Source of the DNA: Streptomyces griseicoloratus
Lineage (GTDB): Bacteria > Actinomycetota > Actinomycetes > Streptomycetales > Streptomycetaceae
Direction of reading: 5' to 3'
Assembly (NCBI RefSeq): GCF_014534645.1
Contig: NZ_JACVQF010000234.1
Location: forward strand, 62,001-126,000
Length of the DNA stretch: 64,000 bases
The translations under genes were made by a program, and so were the position numbers. Of this stretch, positions 37,355 through 45,548 are shown piece by piece; the stretch's first letter is position 1; each line of letters starts with the position of its first letter. The notes under the pieces were generated by a model. That model ran no database searches. It was not told where the DNA came from and was given only the letters and a program-made list of their open reading frames with translations.

Positions 37355-37693
37355 ATGGGCTGGGTAACCGACTGGAGTGCGCAGGCTGCCTGCCGCACTA
37401 CCGATCCGGACGAACTGTTCGTTCAGGGAGCAGCGCAGAACAGGGCCAAGGCGGTGTGCACCGGATGTCCGGTGCGGACCGAGTGCCTGGCCGACGCGCT
37501 GGACAACCGCGTCGAGTTCGGCGTGTGGGGAGGCATGACGGAGCGGGAGCGCCGCGCACTGCTGCGCAGGCGGCCCACCGTGACCTCCTGGCGCCGGCTG
37601 CTGGAGACGGCGCGGACGGAGTACGAGCGAGGGGCCGGAATCGTGCCCCTCGACGACGACGAGGTGTACGAGAACTACGCGGCCGTGGGCTGA
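37355..37693 (+). CDS. wblA: WhiB-like [4Fe-4S] regulator WblA
   Basis: 112 aa. MGWVTDWSAQAACRTTDPDE opens the WhiB domain; four cluster cysteines C13, C35, C38 and C44 (C-x21-C-x2-C-x5-C), then the GVWGG turn at 56-60 and a basic ERERRALLRRRP DNA-binding segment. I recognise it as the orthologue of S. coelicolor SCO3579 WblA, which controls the switch to sporulation and represses antibiotic production. The frame is open back to GTG 37298 and ATG 37304 (N-terminal extension of up to 19 aa); I use the ATG at 37355 because it gives the known 112-aa length. Confidence 0.93.
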   Translation: MGWVTDWSAQAACRTTDPDELFVQGAAQNRAKAVCTGCPVRTECLADALDNRVEFGVWGGMTERERRALLRRRPTVTSWRRLLETARTEYERGAGIVPLDDDEVYENYAAVG

Positions 37694-37711
37694 GGCCGGA
37701 CGGCCTCCTCC

Positions 37712-39187
37712 TCAGACGCGCGCTTCGGGCAGCTCCGGGTGGCCCGTCGCGAGGCGGTCCCCGATGTCCCGCAGCCCCGCGAGGTCGTGCACGTCGCCGG
37801 GCAGCGCGGCCACTTCGGTCACCGCCACCTCGGGGTGACGCGCGGTGAAGCGATCGCGCGTGCGCTGCTCGCGGGAGAGCAGGTGCATCCGGTCCGCGTG
37901 CAGCCGCAGCAGGCCGGCCGCGAGCTGGTCGACGGATCGCTCCGGTGTGCCGGGAGCTCCGGCAGGCGCAGAGGCGTCCTCGGTGGCCGTAGCGCCCGCA
38001 TCGGTGGCATTGGCCGCATTGGTGGCATCGGTCGCGTCGGCCGTCGTCGCGGACGCCGCGTCAGCCGGTGGATCGGAATCGGGAGAGTCTGAACTGCCGT
38101 ACGTGTCGGGAGAGTTACGAACTCCAGCTTTCCCGCCGTCCTGATCCACAATGCGGGGATCCTCAAGATTTTCCGCGGCGGCGAGAGCCCGCTCGGCCGA
38201 CAGCCGGTCGGCACCGCTGCCGTGGACGCGGTTGAGCACCAGTCCGGCGAGCGGCATGTCCTCGGCCGCCAGCCGCTCCACGAAGTACGCGGCCTCGCGC
38301 AGCGCGTCCCGCTCCGGGGCCGCGACCACGAGGAACGCCGTGCCGGGTGCCTGGAGCAGCTTGTACGTCGCGTCCGCGCGCGTGCGGAACCCGCCGAACG
38401 TCGTGTCCATCGCGGCCACGAACGTCTGGACGTCCTTCAGCAGCTGCCCGCCGAGCAGCTTGCCGAGGGTGCCGGTCATCATCGACATGCCGACGTTCAG
38501 GAACTTCATCCCGGCACGCCCGCCCAGCTTGGCCGGGGCCGTCAGCAGCCGGATCAGCTTTCCGTCCAGGAAGGACCCCAGGCGCTTGGGGGCGTCCAGG
38601 AAGTCCAGCGCCGAGCGGGACGGCGGGGTGTCGACGACGATGAGGTCCCACTCGTCCCGCGCCCGGAGCTGCCCCAGCTTCTCCATCGCCATGTACTCCT
38701 GCGTGCCCGCGAAGCCCGCCGAGAGCGACTGGTAGAAGGGGTTGCCCAGGATCGCGGCGGCCCGGTCCGGGTCCGCGTGCGCCTCGACGATCTCGTCGAA
38801 GGTGCGCTTCATGTCGAGCATCATGGCGTGCAGCTCGCCGCCCGCCGCGTCGTCGATGCCCTTCACCCGGCGCGGGGTGTTGTCGAGCGAGTCGATGCCC
38901 ATGGACTGCGCGAGCCGCCGCGCCGGGTCGATGGTGAGGACGACCACCTTGCGGCCCATCTCGGCCGCGCGCAGCCCCAGGGCCGCGGCGGTGGTCGTCT
39001 TGCCGACCCCACCCGAGCCGCAGCACACCACGATGCGCGTCCCCGGGTCCTGGAGCAGCGGGTCGATGTCGAGCACGCGCGCGGGGGAGAGTGGCCGGGC
39101 GCCCTCCTGGGCGAGGGCGCGGGCCTTGCCCTGGGGCCGGTCCTTGCCCTGGGGCCGGGTCTGGGCCTGGGTCCCGTCCGGACTCAT
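37712..39187 (-). CDS. Get3/ArsA-type ATPase, second subunit (BagB-like)
   Basis: 491 aa. After a Gln/Arg/Pro-rich leader, the P-loop is GSGGVGKTT (K63; the Get3 signature lysine before GG is Ser here), with VLTIDPARRLAQSMG and VVDTPPSRSALDFLDAP switch motifs. An approximately 60-residue Ala/Thr/Asp/Ser low-complexity insert splits the C-terminal part (about 345-405, AATAD/NAAN repeats). ATG at 39187 overlaps the stop of the first subunit (ATGA). Homologues Rv3679/Rv3680 (BagA/BagB) form a complex in mycobacteria. Role in tail-anchored or membrane-protein handling is proposed, not proven. Confidence 0.88.
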   Translation of the reverse strand: MSPDGTQAQTRPQGKDRPQGKARALAQEGARPLSPARVLDIDPLLQDPGTRIVVCCGSGGVGKTTTAAALGLRAAEMGRKVVVLTIDPARRLAQSMGIDSLDNTPRRVKGIDDAAGGELHAMMLDMKRTFDEIVEAHADPDRAAAILGNPFYQSLSAGFAGTQEYMAMEKLGQLRARDEWDLIVVDTPPSRSALDFLDAPKRLGSFLDGKLIRLLTAPAKLGGRAGMKFLNVGMSMMTGTLGKLLGGQLLKDVQTFVAAMDTTFGGFRTRADATYKLLQAPGTAFLVVAAPERDALREAAYFVERLAAEDMPLAGLVLNRVHGSGADRLSAERALAAAENLEDPRIVDQDGGKAGVRNSPDTYGSSDSPDSDPPADAASATTADATDATNAANATDAGATATEDASAPAGAPGTPERSVDQLAAGLLRLHADRMHLLSREQRTRDRFTARHPEVAVTEVAALPGDVHDLAGLRDIGDRLATGHPELPEARV

Positions 39188-40161
39188 GCGATCCCCTGCT
39201 TCCGCAGCTCGGTGGCCAGTTCGTAAAGGCCCGCCAGGTCCACGCCCTCGGCGAGCATCGGGAGTTCGTGCAGCGGCAGGCCCAGCTCGCCCAGCACGGC
39301 GCGCTGCTCCTGCTCCAGCGTGTACCGCGCGGCGTACTCCTCGGCCTGCTCCAGCAGCGGGTCCACCAGCCGCTCGGCGTGGCCGCCCCGCCGCGCACCG
39401 CCGAGTCCGGCCCCGGACAGGGACCGCGCGAGGGCCGTACGCGGTGTGCTCCGTACGAGTTCCAGCGCGTCGGCGTCCAGCACCTCCGGCCGGACCATGT
39501 TGACGGCGATCCGGCCCACCGGGAGCCGCGCCCCGCGCAGCTCGGCGATACCGTCGACGGTCTCCTGGACCGGCATCTCCTCCAGCAGTGTCACCAGGTG
39601 CACGGACGTCTCCGGTGACTTCAGCACGCGCATCACGGCCTGCGCCTGATTGTGTATCGGGCCGACCTTCGCGAGCCCGGCCACCTCGCCGTTGACGTTG
39701 AGGAACCGGGTGATGCGGCCGGTGGGGGGCGCGTCCATGACGACGTAGTCGTACACGAACCGTCCGTTCCGGTCCTTGCGCCGCACCGCCTCGCACGCCT
39801 TGCCGGTCAGCAGGACGTCTCTGAGGCCCGGTGCGATGGTGGTCGCGAAGTCGATGGCACCGAGCTTCTTCAGGGCGCGTCCGGCGCTGCCCAGTTTGTA
39901 GAACATCTGGAGGTAGTCCAGAAGGGCCAGTTCGGGGTCGATGGCGAGGGCGTACACCTCCCCGCCCCCTGGAGCGACGGCGATCTTTCGCTCCTCATAA
40001 GGCAGCGCCTCCGTTTCGAAGAGCTGCGCGATGCCCTGGCGGCCCTCGACCTCGACGAGAAGCGTGCGCTTCCCCTCGGTGGCGAGGGCCAGCGCTAGGG
40101 CCGCGGCCACCGTGGTCTTGCCGGTTCCGCCCTTGCCGCTGACGACCTGGAGCCTGCTCAC
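39184..40161 (-). CDS. Get3/ArsA-type ATPase, first subunit (BagA-like)
   Basis: 325 aa. The deviant Walker A SGKGGTGKTT at the N-terminus keeps the signature lysine (K10) that reaches across the dimer. LLVEVEGRQGIAQLFE, YDYVVMDAPPTGRITRFLNV (switch II) and a helical LQMFYKLGSAGRALKKL are present. GTG at 40161 is chosen by the start of the P-loop strand (SRLQVVSGKG). Coupled to the second ATPase by ATGA, and together they match the Rv3679-Rv3680 pair beside whiB4. Confidence 0.9.
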   Translation of the reverse strand: MSRLQVVSGKGGTGKTTVAAALALALATEGKRTLLVEVEGRQGIAQLFETEALPYEERKIAVAPGGGEVYALAIDPELALLDYLQMFYKLGSAGRALKKLGAIDFATTIAPGLRDVLLTGKACEAVRRKDRNGRFVYDYVVMDAPPTGRITRFLNVNGEVAGLAKVGPIHNQAQAVMRVLKSPETSVHLVTLLEEMPVQETVDGIAELRGARLPVGRIAVNMVRPEVLDADALELVRSTPRTALARSLSGAGLGGARRGGHAERLVDPLLEQAEEYAARYTLEQEQRAVLGELGLPLHELPMLAEGVDLAGLYELATELRKQGIA

Positions 40162-40267
40162 GTCTTCGAGCGTAACCAGTCCGGGTGCGGGCCACGCGAG
40201 AGGCTGTGGACAACGCGGGTGCGGTCGGCCGTCGGACGGGCCCCGGGCAGCGGCTAGAGTCGGCCGC

Positions 40268-40429
40268 ATGACCAAGTGGGAATACGCAACCGTGCCGCTG
40301 CTCGTCCACGCCACGAAGCAGATTCTGGACACCTGGGGCGAGGACGGCTGGGAGCTCGTCCAGGTCGTGCCCGGGCCGAACAACCCCGAGCAGCTCGTGG
40401 CCTACCTGAAGCGGGAGAAGCAGGCGTGA
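40268..40429 (+). CDS. Small DUF4177 protein
   Basis: 53 aa: MTKWEYATVPLLVHATKQIL then DTWGEDGWELVQVVPGPNNP. DUF4177 proteins are small alpha/beta folds of unknown function. ATG at 40268 is preceded by GGCCGC and little SD. GTGA overlap with the RidA gene. The same small gene accompanies RidA near crp in mycobacteria. Confidence 0.85.
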   Translation: MTKWEYATVPLLVHATKQILDTWGEDGWELVQVVPGPNNPEQLVAYLKREKQA

Positions 40430-40893
40430 GCGCGGTCGAGGCCAAGCTGGCCGAACTCGGGCTGAGCCTGCCGGAGGTCGTCCCGCCGCTGGCCGCGTAC
40501 CAGCCGGCCGTGCAGTCGGGCCCCTACGTCTACACCTCCGGCCAGCTCCCCATGGTCGACGGCAAGCTCCCCGTCACCGGCAAGGTGGGCGGCGAGGTCA
40601 CGCCGGAGGAGGCCAAGGACCTGGCGCGCACCTGCGCGCTGAACGCCCTGGCCGCCGTGAAGTCCGTCGCCGGTGACCTGGACCGCATCGCGCGCGTGGT
40701 GAAGGTCGTCGGCTTCGTCGCGTCCGCGCCCGACTTCACCGGGCAGCCGGCCGTGATCAACGGCGCCAGCGAACTCCTCGGCGAGGTCCTCGGCGACAAG
40801 GGCGTGCACGCCCGCAGCGCCGTCGGCGTGGCGGTGCTGCCGCTGGACGCGCCGGTGGAGGTCGAGGTCCAGGTGGAGCTGACCCAGGCGTAG
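40426..40893 (+). CDS. RidA family enamine/imine deaminase
   Basis: 155 aa. Reads AVEAKLAELGLSLPEVVPPL, AVQSGPYVYTSGQLPMVDGK, NALAAVKSVAGDLDRIARVV, KVVGFVASAPDFTGQPAVIN and GVHARSAVGVAVLPLDAPVEVEV, the Rid core including the Arg and Gly positions of the active site (HARSAVG). RidA proteins clear reactive enamines from PLP enzymes. GTG at 40426 overlaps the DUF4177 stop. It is the last gene before the 830-bp repeat region. Confidence 0.9.
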   Translation: MSAVEAKLAELGLSLPEVVPPLAAYQPAVQSGPYVYTSGQLPMVDGKLPVTGKVGGEVTPEEAKDLARTCALNALAAVKSVAGDLDRIARVVKVVGFVASAPDFTGQPAVINGASELLGEVLGDKGVHARSAVGVAVLPLDAPVEVEVQVELTQA

Positions 40894-41096
40894 AGCCGCA
40901 GGCCAGGCGTACGGGGGCGTGCTGCCGGCCGCGTGCGCGGCCGGTGATCGGGCCGCCCGCGGCCGAGGAGAGCCGCTGCGTGCCCGCAGGGAGCCTCTGA
41001 CGCTGTCCGTGCGCGCCGGGGCGCCTGGACTGGGGCGTCGCGCCGTACGCGTGCAGGGGTGGTCCTGCGGATGCGCCCGCGGGGGGACGTCGCGCT

Positions 41097-41340
41097 GTCC
41101 GCGCGCGGACGCGGTTGCCGGTGCGTACGCGCCCGGGAGCCGTTGTCGGTGTCGTACGCGCGCGGGGCCATTGTCGGCGCCGTACGCGCGCTGGGGGCGT
41201 TGTTGGTGTCCTACGCGCGCGGACCGCGGTTGCCGGTGCCGTACGCGCGCTGGGGGCGGCTGTCATCGGCGTCACGCGCGCGGAGGCGGCGGTGGTGCCG
41301 TGTCCGCGCGTTCGATCGCCGGTCCACGCGCGCTCAGCGC
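41097..41340 (+). repeat. Degenerate tandem repeat, about 8 units of 26-33 bp
   Basis: The 40894-41724 stretch is 830 bp without a convincing gene. From 41097 it holds repeated units starting near 41097, 41123, 41151, 41179, 41208, 41238, 41271, 41297 and 41324 (the last partial). Each carries TACGCGCGC or a close variant followed by a G-rich run and TTGTCGGT-like end. Unit lengths 28, 28, 29, 30, 33, 26, 27 are not multiples of 3, which argues against a coding repeat. Confidence 0.75.
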
Positions 41341-41476
41341 GGTCCTCGCCCGGCCGTCCACAGCGGAAGCCTCACAGTCGGGGCGTCCGTACGCCCACGA
41401 GGGGTGCCGTCGGCCGCACGGTCGCAGGCGGCGTCGGCCCGGTGTGGACGGCCGTCCATGCTCCCGTGCCGCAGCC

Positions 41477-41600
41477 GGCCCCGTCGGTCCGGCCGGCACC
41501 CGGCACCCGTCGTCGGCCCCGTCGGTCCGGCCGGCACGTGGGACCGGCCGTCGGCCCCGGGCGCGACGGCCGGCCGCCGGGATCGTTGCCAGGTCGGCAA
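41477..41600 (+). repeat. 23-bp direct repeat and small inverted repeat upstream of hydrolase
   Basis: GGCCCCGTCGGTCCGGCCGG continuing CAC occurs at 41477-41499 and again exactly at 41515-41537. Further on, GTTGCC-AGGTC-GGCAAC (41585-41600, approximate ends) is a small inverted repeat 125 bp ahead of the hydrolase start and could be an operator. Confidence 0.7.
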
Positions 41601-41724
41601 CAAACCTCGCCCCCACCGTCCCGGCCGCCGCAGGATCGCCGACGGTGCCCCGTGCGGAGCCGGCAGTCGTCGGCGCTGTTCCGCCGGAGCGGCACCGGAC
41701 CGACCGCACCTGCACGGAGGAGCC

Positions 41725-42720
41725 ATGCCCCAGCCGCCCGCGACCGACCACGCCGTCCACCGCCTGGTGCCCTCACCGGCCGGCCGGACCCACCTGGTGG
41801 AACAGGGCACGGGACCCCTGGTCCTGCTCGTCCACGGCTTCCCCGAGTCCTGGTACTCCTGGCGCCGCCAGCTGCCCGCACTGGCCGCCGCCGGATTCCG
41901 CGCCGCCGCGATCGACGTCCGCGGCTACGGGCGCTCCTCCCGGCCCGACGCGGTCGACGCGTACCGGATGCTGGATCTCGTCGCGGACAACGTCGCCGTC
42001 GTGGAGGCCCTGGGCGAGAGCTCCGCGGTGATCGTCGGCCACGACTGGGGCGCGACCGTCGCCGCCACCTCCGCGTTGCTGCGACCCGACGTCTTCCGCG
42101 CCGTCGGCCTGCTGAGCGTGCCGTACACCCCGCCCGGCGGCCCGAGGCCCAGCGAGGTCTTCGCCGGCATGGGCGGCGAGTCGGCCGAACAGGAGTTCTA
42201 CGTCTCCTACTTCCAGGAGCCCGGCCGGGCCGAGGCCGAGATCGAGCCCGACGTGCGCGGCTGGCTCGCCGGGTTCTACGCCGCCCTGTCCGCCGACACC
42301 ATGCCCGCGCCCGGCGCCCCCGACCCGCACTTCGTCTCCCGCGGCGGCACGCTGCGCGACCGGTTCCCCGCCGGCCGGCTCCCGTCCTGGCTCACCGAGC
42401 GGGACCTGGACGTCTACGCCGGGGAGTTCGAACGCACCGGACTGACCGGCGCCCTCAACCGCTACCGGAACATGGACCGGGACTGGGCCGACCTGGCCGA
42501 CCACCACGGCGCCCCCGTCACCCAGCCGTCCCTGTTCCTCGGTGGCGCCCTGGACGCCTCCACCACCTGGCTGGCCGACGCGATCGCGGCGTACCCCACC
42601 ACCCTGCCCGGCCTGACCGCCTCCCACCTGCTCGACGGCTGCGGTCACTGGCTCCAGCAGGAGCGCCCCGAGGAGACGAACCGGCTGCTGACCGACTGGC
42701 TGGCCGCCCTTCCCTCGTGA
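41725..42720 (+). CDS. Epoxide-hydrolase-like alpha/beta hydrolase
   Basis: 331 aa. Oxyanion HGFPESWYSWRRQL, nucleophile elbow VGHDWGATVA (D107), cap-domain tyrosine region FYVSYFQEPGRAEAEIE, charge-relay Asp near GGALDASTTW and His in DGCGHWLQQERPEE. The nucleophile is Asp as in soluble epoxide hydrolases. Excellent GGAGGAG 6 nt before the ATG. The substrate is unknown. The equivalent in S. coelicolor and mycobacteria is not part of the conserved block, so this gene and the repeats before it are likely an insertion between ridA and the Nudix gene. Confidence 0.9.
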   Translation: MPQPPATDHAVHRLVPSPAGRTHLVEQGTGPLVLLVHGFPESWYSWRRQLPALAAAGFRAAAIDVRGYGRSSRPDAVDAYRMLDLVADNVAVVEALGESSAVIVGHDWGATVAATSALLRPDVFRAVGLLSVPYTPPGGPRPSEVFAGMGGESAEQEFYVSYFQEPGRAEAEIEPDVRGWLAGFYAALSADTMPAPGAPDPHFVSRGGTLRDRFPAGRLPSWLTERDLDVYAGEFERTGLTGALNRYRNMDRDWADLADHHGAPVTQPSLFLGGALDASTTWLADAIAAYPTTLPGLTASHLLDGCGHWLQQERPEETNRLLTDWLAALPS

Positions 42721-42837
42721 CCGCCACCGACCCGGGCCTGGCCGGGGCCTGACCGGGGCCCGACAGGGACCCGACAGGCACCCGGCCGGGCACAGGGGCC
42801 ACTCGAACATCCGCCCGTCACCGGATAGCCTCCGGCC

Positions 42838-43767
42838 ATGGCGAATGGGCAGTGGTATCCCCCTCAGTGGCCGGACCGCATCCGCGCGCTGGCGGCCGGC
42901 ACCCTCACGCCGGTCACCCCCAAGCGTGCGGCGACCGTGATGCTCCTGAAGGACACCGGCACGGGGCCCGTCGTCCACATGCTGCGCCGACGCGCCTCCA
43001 TGGCGTTCGCCGGGGGCGCGTACGCCTACCCGGGCGGCGGGGTCGACCCGCGCGACGACGACCGTGACATCGGCTGGGCGGGCCCCACGCGCGCGTGGTG
43101 GGCGGACCGGCTCGGCGTCGACGAGACGGGCGCCCAGGCGATCGTCTGCGCGGCCGTCCGGGAGACGTACGAGGAGGCGGGCGTCCTGCTCGCCGGCCCG
43201 ACCGCCGGCTCGGTGGTCGGCGACACCACGGGCGCGGACTGGGAGGCGGACCGCGCGGCCCTGGTCGCCCGGGAGCTGTCCTTCGCGGAGTTCCTGGACC
43301 GCCGGGGCCTCGTCCTGCGCTCCGACCTGCTGGGCGCCTGGGCCCGGTGGATCACCCCGGAGTTCGAGGAACGCCGCTACGACACGTGGTTCTTCGTCGC
43401 CGCCCTCCCCGAGGGCCAGCGCACGCGCAACGCCTCGACGGAGGCCGACCGCACGGTGTGGATCCCCCCGGCCGAGGCGGCGGCCGGTTACGACAAGGGC
43501 GAGCTGCTGATGATGCCGCCGACCATCGCGACCCTGCGCGCGCTGACGGCGTACGGCACGGCGGCAGAGGCGCTCGCGGCGGCACCCGGCCGGGACATGA
43601 CCCCGGTGCTGGCCGAGGCGCGCCTGGAAGACGACGAGGTCGTGCTCTCGTGGCCGGGCCACGACGAGTTCACCAAGCACGTCCCGGCCACCGCCGGCCC
43701 AACCCCCACCTCTTCCGCAACCCCAACCCCAACCGCAACCGATTCGACCGGGGGAGCCCCCGCATGA
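42838..43767 (+). CDS. NUDIX hydrolase
   Basis: 309 aa. N-terminus RAATVMLLKDTGTGPVVHML with FAGGAYAYPGGGVDPRDDD, then the Nudix helix AIVCAAVRETYEEAGVLL (RETYEEAG matches REx2EExG). Length and the long C-terminal half (TWFFVAALPEGQRTRNAS, TEADRTVWIPPAEAAAGYD) fit the CoA-diphosphatase-like/NUDT19 group. The end of the gene is a Pro/Thr repeat (TPTSSATPTPTATD). ATG at 42838; ATGA overlap with the MBL gene. Confidence 0.88.
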   Translation: MANGQWYPPQWPDRIRALAAGTLTPVTPKRAATVMLLKDTGTGPVVHMLRRRASMAFAGGAYAYPGGGVDPRDDDRDIGWAGPTRAWWADRLGVDETGAQAIVCAAVRETYEEAGVLLAGPTAGSVVGDTTGADWEADRAALVARELSFAEFLDRRGLVLRSDLLGAWARWITPEFEERRYDTWFFVAALPEGQRTRNASTEADRTVWIPPAEAAAGYDKGELLMMPPTIATLRALTAYGTAAEALAAAPGRDMTPVLAEARLEDDEVVLSWPGHDEFTKHVPATAGPTPTSSATPTPTATDSTGGAPA

Positions 43768-44609
43768 CGGACGCAAGCGCACTGCCCGGCCAGCCGCGTG
43801 GCGGGGTCCTCTCCGGGCCCGCCACGCCACGGGCCGTGAACGTCCTCGCGCCCAACGCCTCGGCGATGACGCTGGACGGGACGAACACCTGGATCCTCGC
43901 CGAGCCCGACTCGGACCTGGCCGTCGTCGTCGACCCGGGCCCGCTGGACGATGCCCACCTGCGGCACGTCGTCGACACGGCCGAGCAGGCGGGCAAGCGG
44001 GTCGCCCTGACTCTGCTGACGCACGGTCACCCGGACCACGCGGAGGGCGCCGCGCGCTTCGCCGAGCTGACCGGTACGAAGGTGCGGGCGCTGGACCCGG
44101 CGCTGCGGCTGGGCGACGAGGGGCTGGCCGCCGGAGACGTGATCCGGGTCGGCGGCCTGGAGTTGAGGGTCGTACCGACGCCGGGGCACACCGCGGACTC
44201 GCTGTGCTTCCATCTCCCCGCCGACCAGGCCGTCCTGACGGGGGACACGATCCTCGGGCGCGGTACGACGGTCGTGGCGCACCCGGACGGCCGCCTGGGC
44301 GACTACCTGGACTCCCTGCGGCGGCTGAGGTCGCTCACGACCGACGACGGGGTGCACACGGTGCTGCCGGGCCACGGTCCCGTGCTGGACGACGCCCAGG
44401 GGGCCGTCGAGTACTACCTCGCCCACCGCGCGCACCGCCTCGCCCAGGTGGAGACGGCCGTGGAGAACGGCTACCGGACCCCGGCCGAGGTCGTCGCCCA
44501 CGTGTACGCGGACGTCGACCGCTCACTGTGGCCGGCGGCGGAACTGTCGGTGCGGGCGCAGCTGGAGTACCTGAGCGAGCACGGGCTCATCCAGGGCTCG
44601 ACCCCGTAG
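43764..44609 (+). CDS. MBL-fold metallo-hydrolase (LACTB2/Rv3677c-like)
   Basis: 281 aa. Zinc-binding THGHPDHAEGA (H87, H89, D91, H92), later His in PTPGHTADSLCF, Asp in LTGDTILG and His in LPGHGPVL. The C-terminal winged-helix-like segment (VETAVENGYRTPAEVVAHVY) is typical of LACTB2 relatives, some of which are nucleases. ATG at 43764 overlaps the Nudix stop by ATGA. Convergent with crp, whose 3' end is separated by 58 bp of tandem repeat; same neighbour as Rv3677c beside Rv3676 (crp). Confidence 0.9.
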   Translation: MTDASALPGQPRGGVLSGPATPRAVNVLAPNASAMTLDGTNTWILAEPDSDLAVVVDPGPLDDAHLRHVVDTAEQAGKRVALTLLTHGHPDHAEGAARFAELTGTKVRALDPALRLGDEGLAAGDVIRVGGLELRVVPTPGHTADSLCFHLPADQAVLTGDTILGRGTTVVAHPDGRLGDYLDSLRRLRSLTTDDGVHTVLPGHGPVLDDAQGAVEYYLAHRAHRLAQVETAVENGYRTPAEVVAHVYADVDRSLWPAAELSVRAQLEYLSEHGLIQGSTP

Positions 44610-44623
44610 CTCCCGGCCCCGCC

Positions 44624-44683
44624 GGGGTCAGCGGGAACCTGCCGGGATCGGCGGAAACCTGCCGGGATCAGCGGGAACGCTTG
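44624..44683 (+). repeat. Three 20-bp tandem repeats spanning the crp stop codon
   Basis: GGGGTCAGCGGGAACCTGCC (44624-44643), GGGATCGGCGGAAACCTGCC (44644-44663) and GGGATCAGCGGGAACGCTTG (44664-44683). The third copy carries the last codons and stop of crp, so the array looks like duplication of the crp 3' end. Confidence 0.85.
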
Positions 44684-45342
44684 GCCAGTCGCTCCACGTC
44701 CAGCAGGATCACCGCGCGGGCCTCCAGGCGGAGCCAGCCGCGCTGGGCGAAGTCGGCCAGCGCCTTGTTGACCGTCTCGCGGGAGGCACCGACCAGCTGG
44801 GCCAGCTCCTCCTGCGTGAGGTCGTGCACGACGTGGATGCCCTCCTCGGACTGCACGCCGAAGCGGCGGGAGAGGTCCAGCAGGGCGCGGGCGACACGAC
44901 CGGGGACGTCGGAGAAGACCAGGTCGGACATGGCGTCGTTGGTCTTGCGCAGCCGGCGCGCGACGGCCCGCAGCAGCGCGGTGGCGACCTCGGGGCGGAC
45001 GTTCAGCCAGGGCTGGAGGTCGCCGTGGCCGAGGCCGAGCAGCTTGACCTCGGTCAGCGCGGTGGCGGTCGCCGTGCGCGGGCCCGGGTCGAAGAGGGAC
45101 AGTTCGCCGATCAGCTCGCCGGGACCGACGACGGCCAGCATGTTCTCGCGGCCGTCGGGGGACGTGCGGTGGAGCTTGACCTTGCCTTCCGTGACCACGT
45201 AGAGGCGGTCACCGGGGTCGCCCTCGTGGAACAGTGAGTCGCCGCGGGCGAGGGTCACCTCACTCATGGAGGCGCGGAGCTCCGCGGATTGCTCGTCGTC
45301 GAGCGCCGCGAAGAGCGGGTTGCGCCGCAGAACGTCGTCCAC
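44668..45342 (-). CDS. crp: cAMP receptor protein family regulator Crp
   Basis: 224 aa. Cyclic-nucleotide domain (about 20-125: DRLYVVTEGKVKLHRTSPDG, VVGPGELIGELSLFDPGPRT with the conserved Glu/Arg phosphate cassette), dimer helix (ATALLRAVARRLRKTNDAMS), HTH in EELAQLVGASRETVNKALAD and C-terminal RSR. GTG at 45342 with AAGGAG 8 nt upstream. Orthologue of S. coelicolor SCO3571, needed for germination and antibiotic control, and of Rv3676. A GTG-N6-GNCAC site lies 90 bp upstream. Confidence 0.95.
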   Translation of the reverse strand: MDDVLRRNPLFAALDDEQSAELRASMSEVTLARGDSLFHEGDPGDRLYVVTEGKVKLHRTSPDGRENMLAVVGPGELIGELSLFDPGPRTATATALTEVKLLGLGHGDLQPWLNVRPEVATALLRAVARRLRKTNDAMSDLVFSDVPGRVARALLDLSRRFGVQSEEGIHVVHDLTQEELAQLVGASRETVNKALADFAQRGWLRLEARAVILLDVERLAKRSR

Positions 45343-45431
45343 GAGTTCTCTCCTTGTCGACCTGCTCAGGGGATCTTGCTCCCCCGTCTACCAGGGGACC
45401 GTGGTGCCCATTTTGCCGGACAGTCCAAACA

Positions 45432-45445
45432 GTGTGATCTGTCAC
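45432..45445. promoter_or_regulatory. Crp-binding site, GTGTGATCTGTCAC
   Basis: GTG-TGATCT-GTCAC matches the GTG(N6)GNCAC consensus reported for Streptomyces Crp, and reads TGTGATCTGTCACA with flanks. It lies between divergent crp (90 bp from its start) and nth (104 bp from its start). A GTCCAATTGGAC palindrome follows at 45484-45495. Confidence 0.72.
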
Positions 45446-45548
45446 AAGGATGCCGCACTGGTGTCCCGGGGTACGCGGCAGGGGTCCAATTGGACGCCGA
45501 TCTTCAGGGTCCGGGGCGGATGTCGGTGCCGGGCCGTAGGCTGGCCGG

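Noticed and set aside
41097-41340. CRISPR array
   Set aside because: The units are contiguous, degenerate and without spacers; no cas genes are present.
40757-41760. Several open frames on both strands in the repeat region
   Set aside because: All are Arg/Pro/Cys-rich with no domain, several reflect the tandem units in different frames, and unit lengths are not multiples of three.
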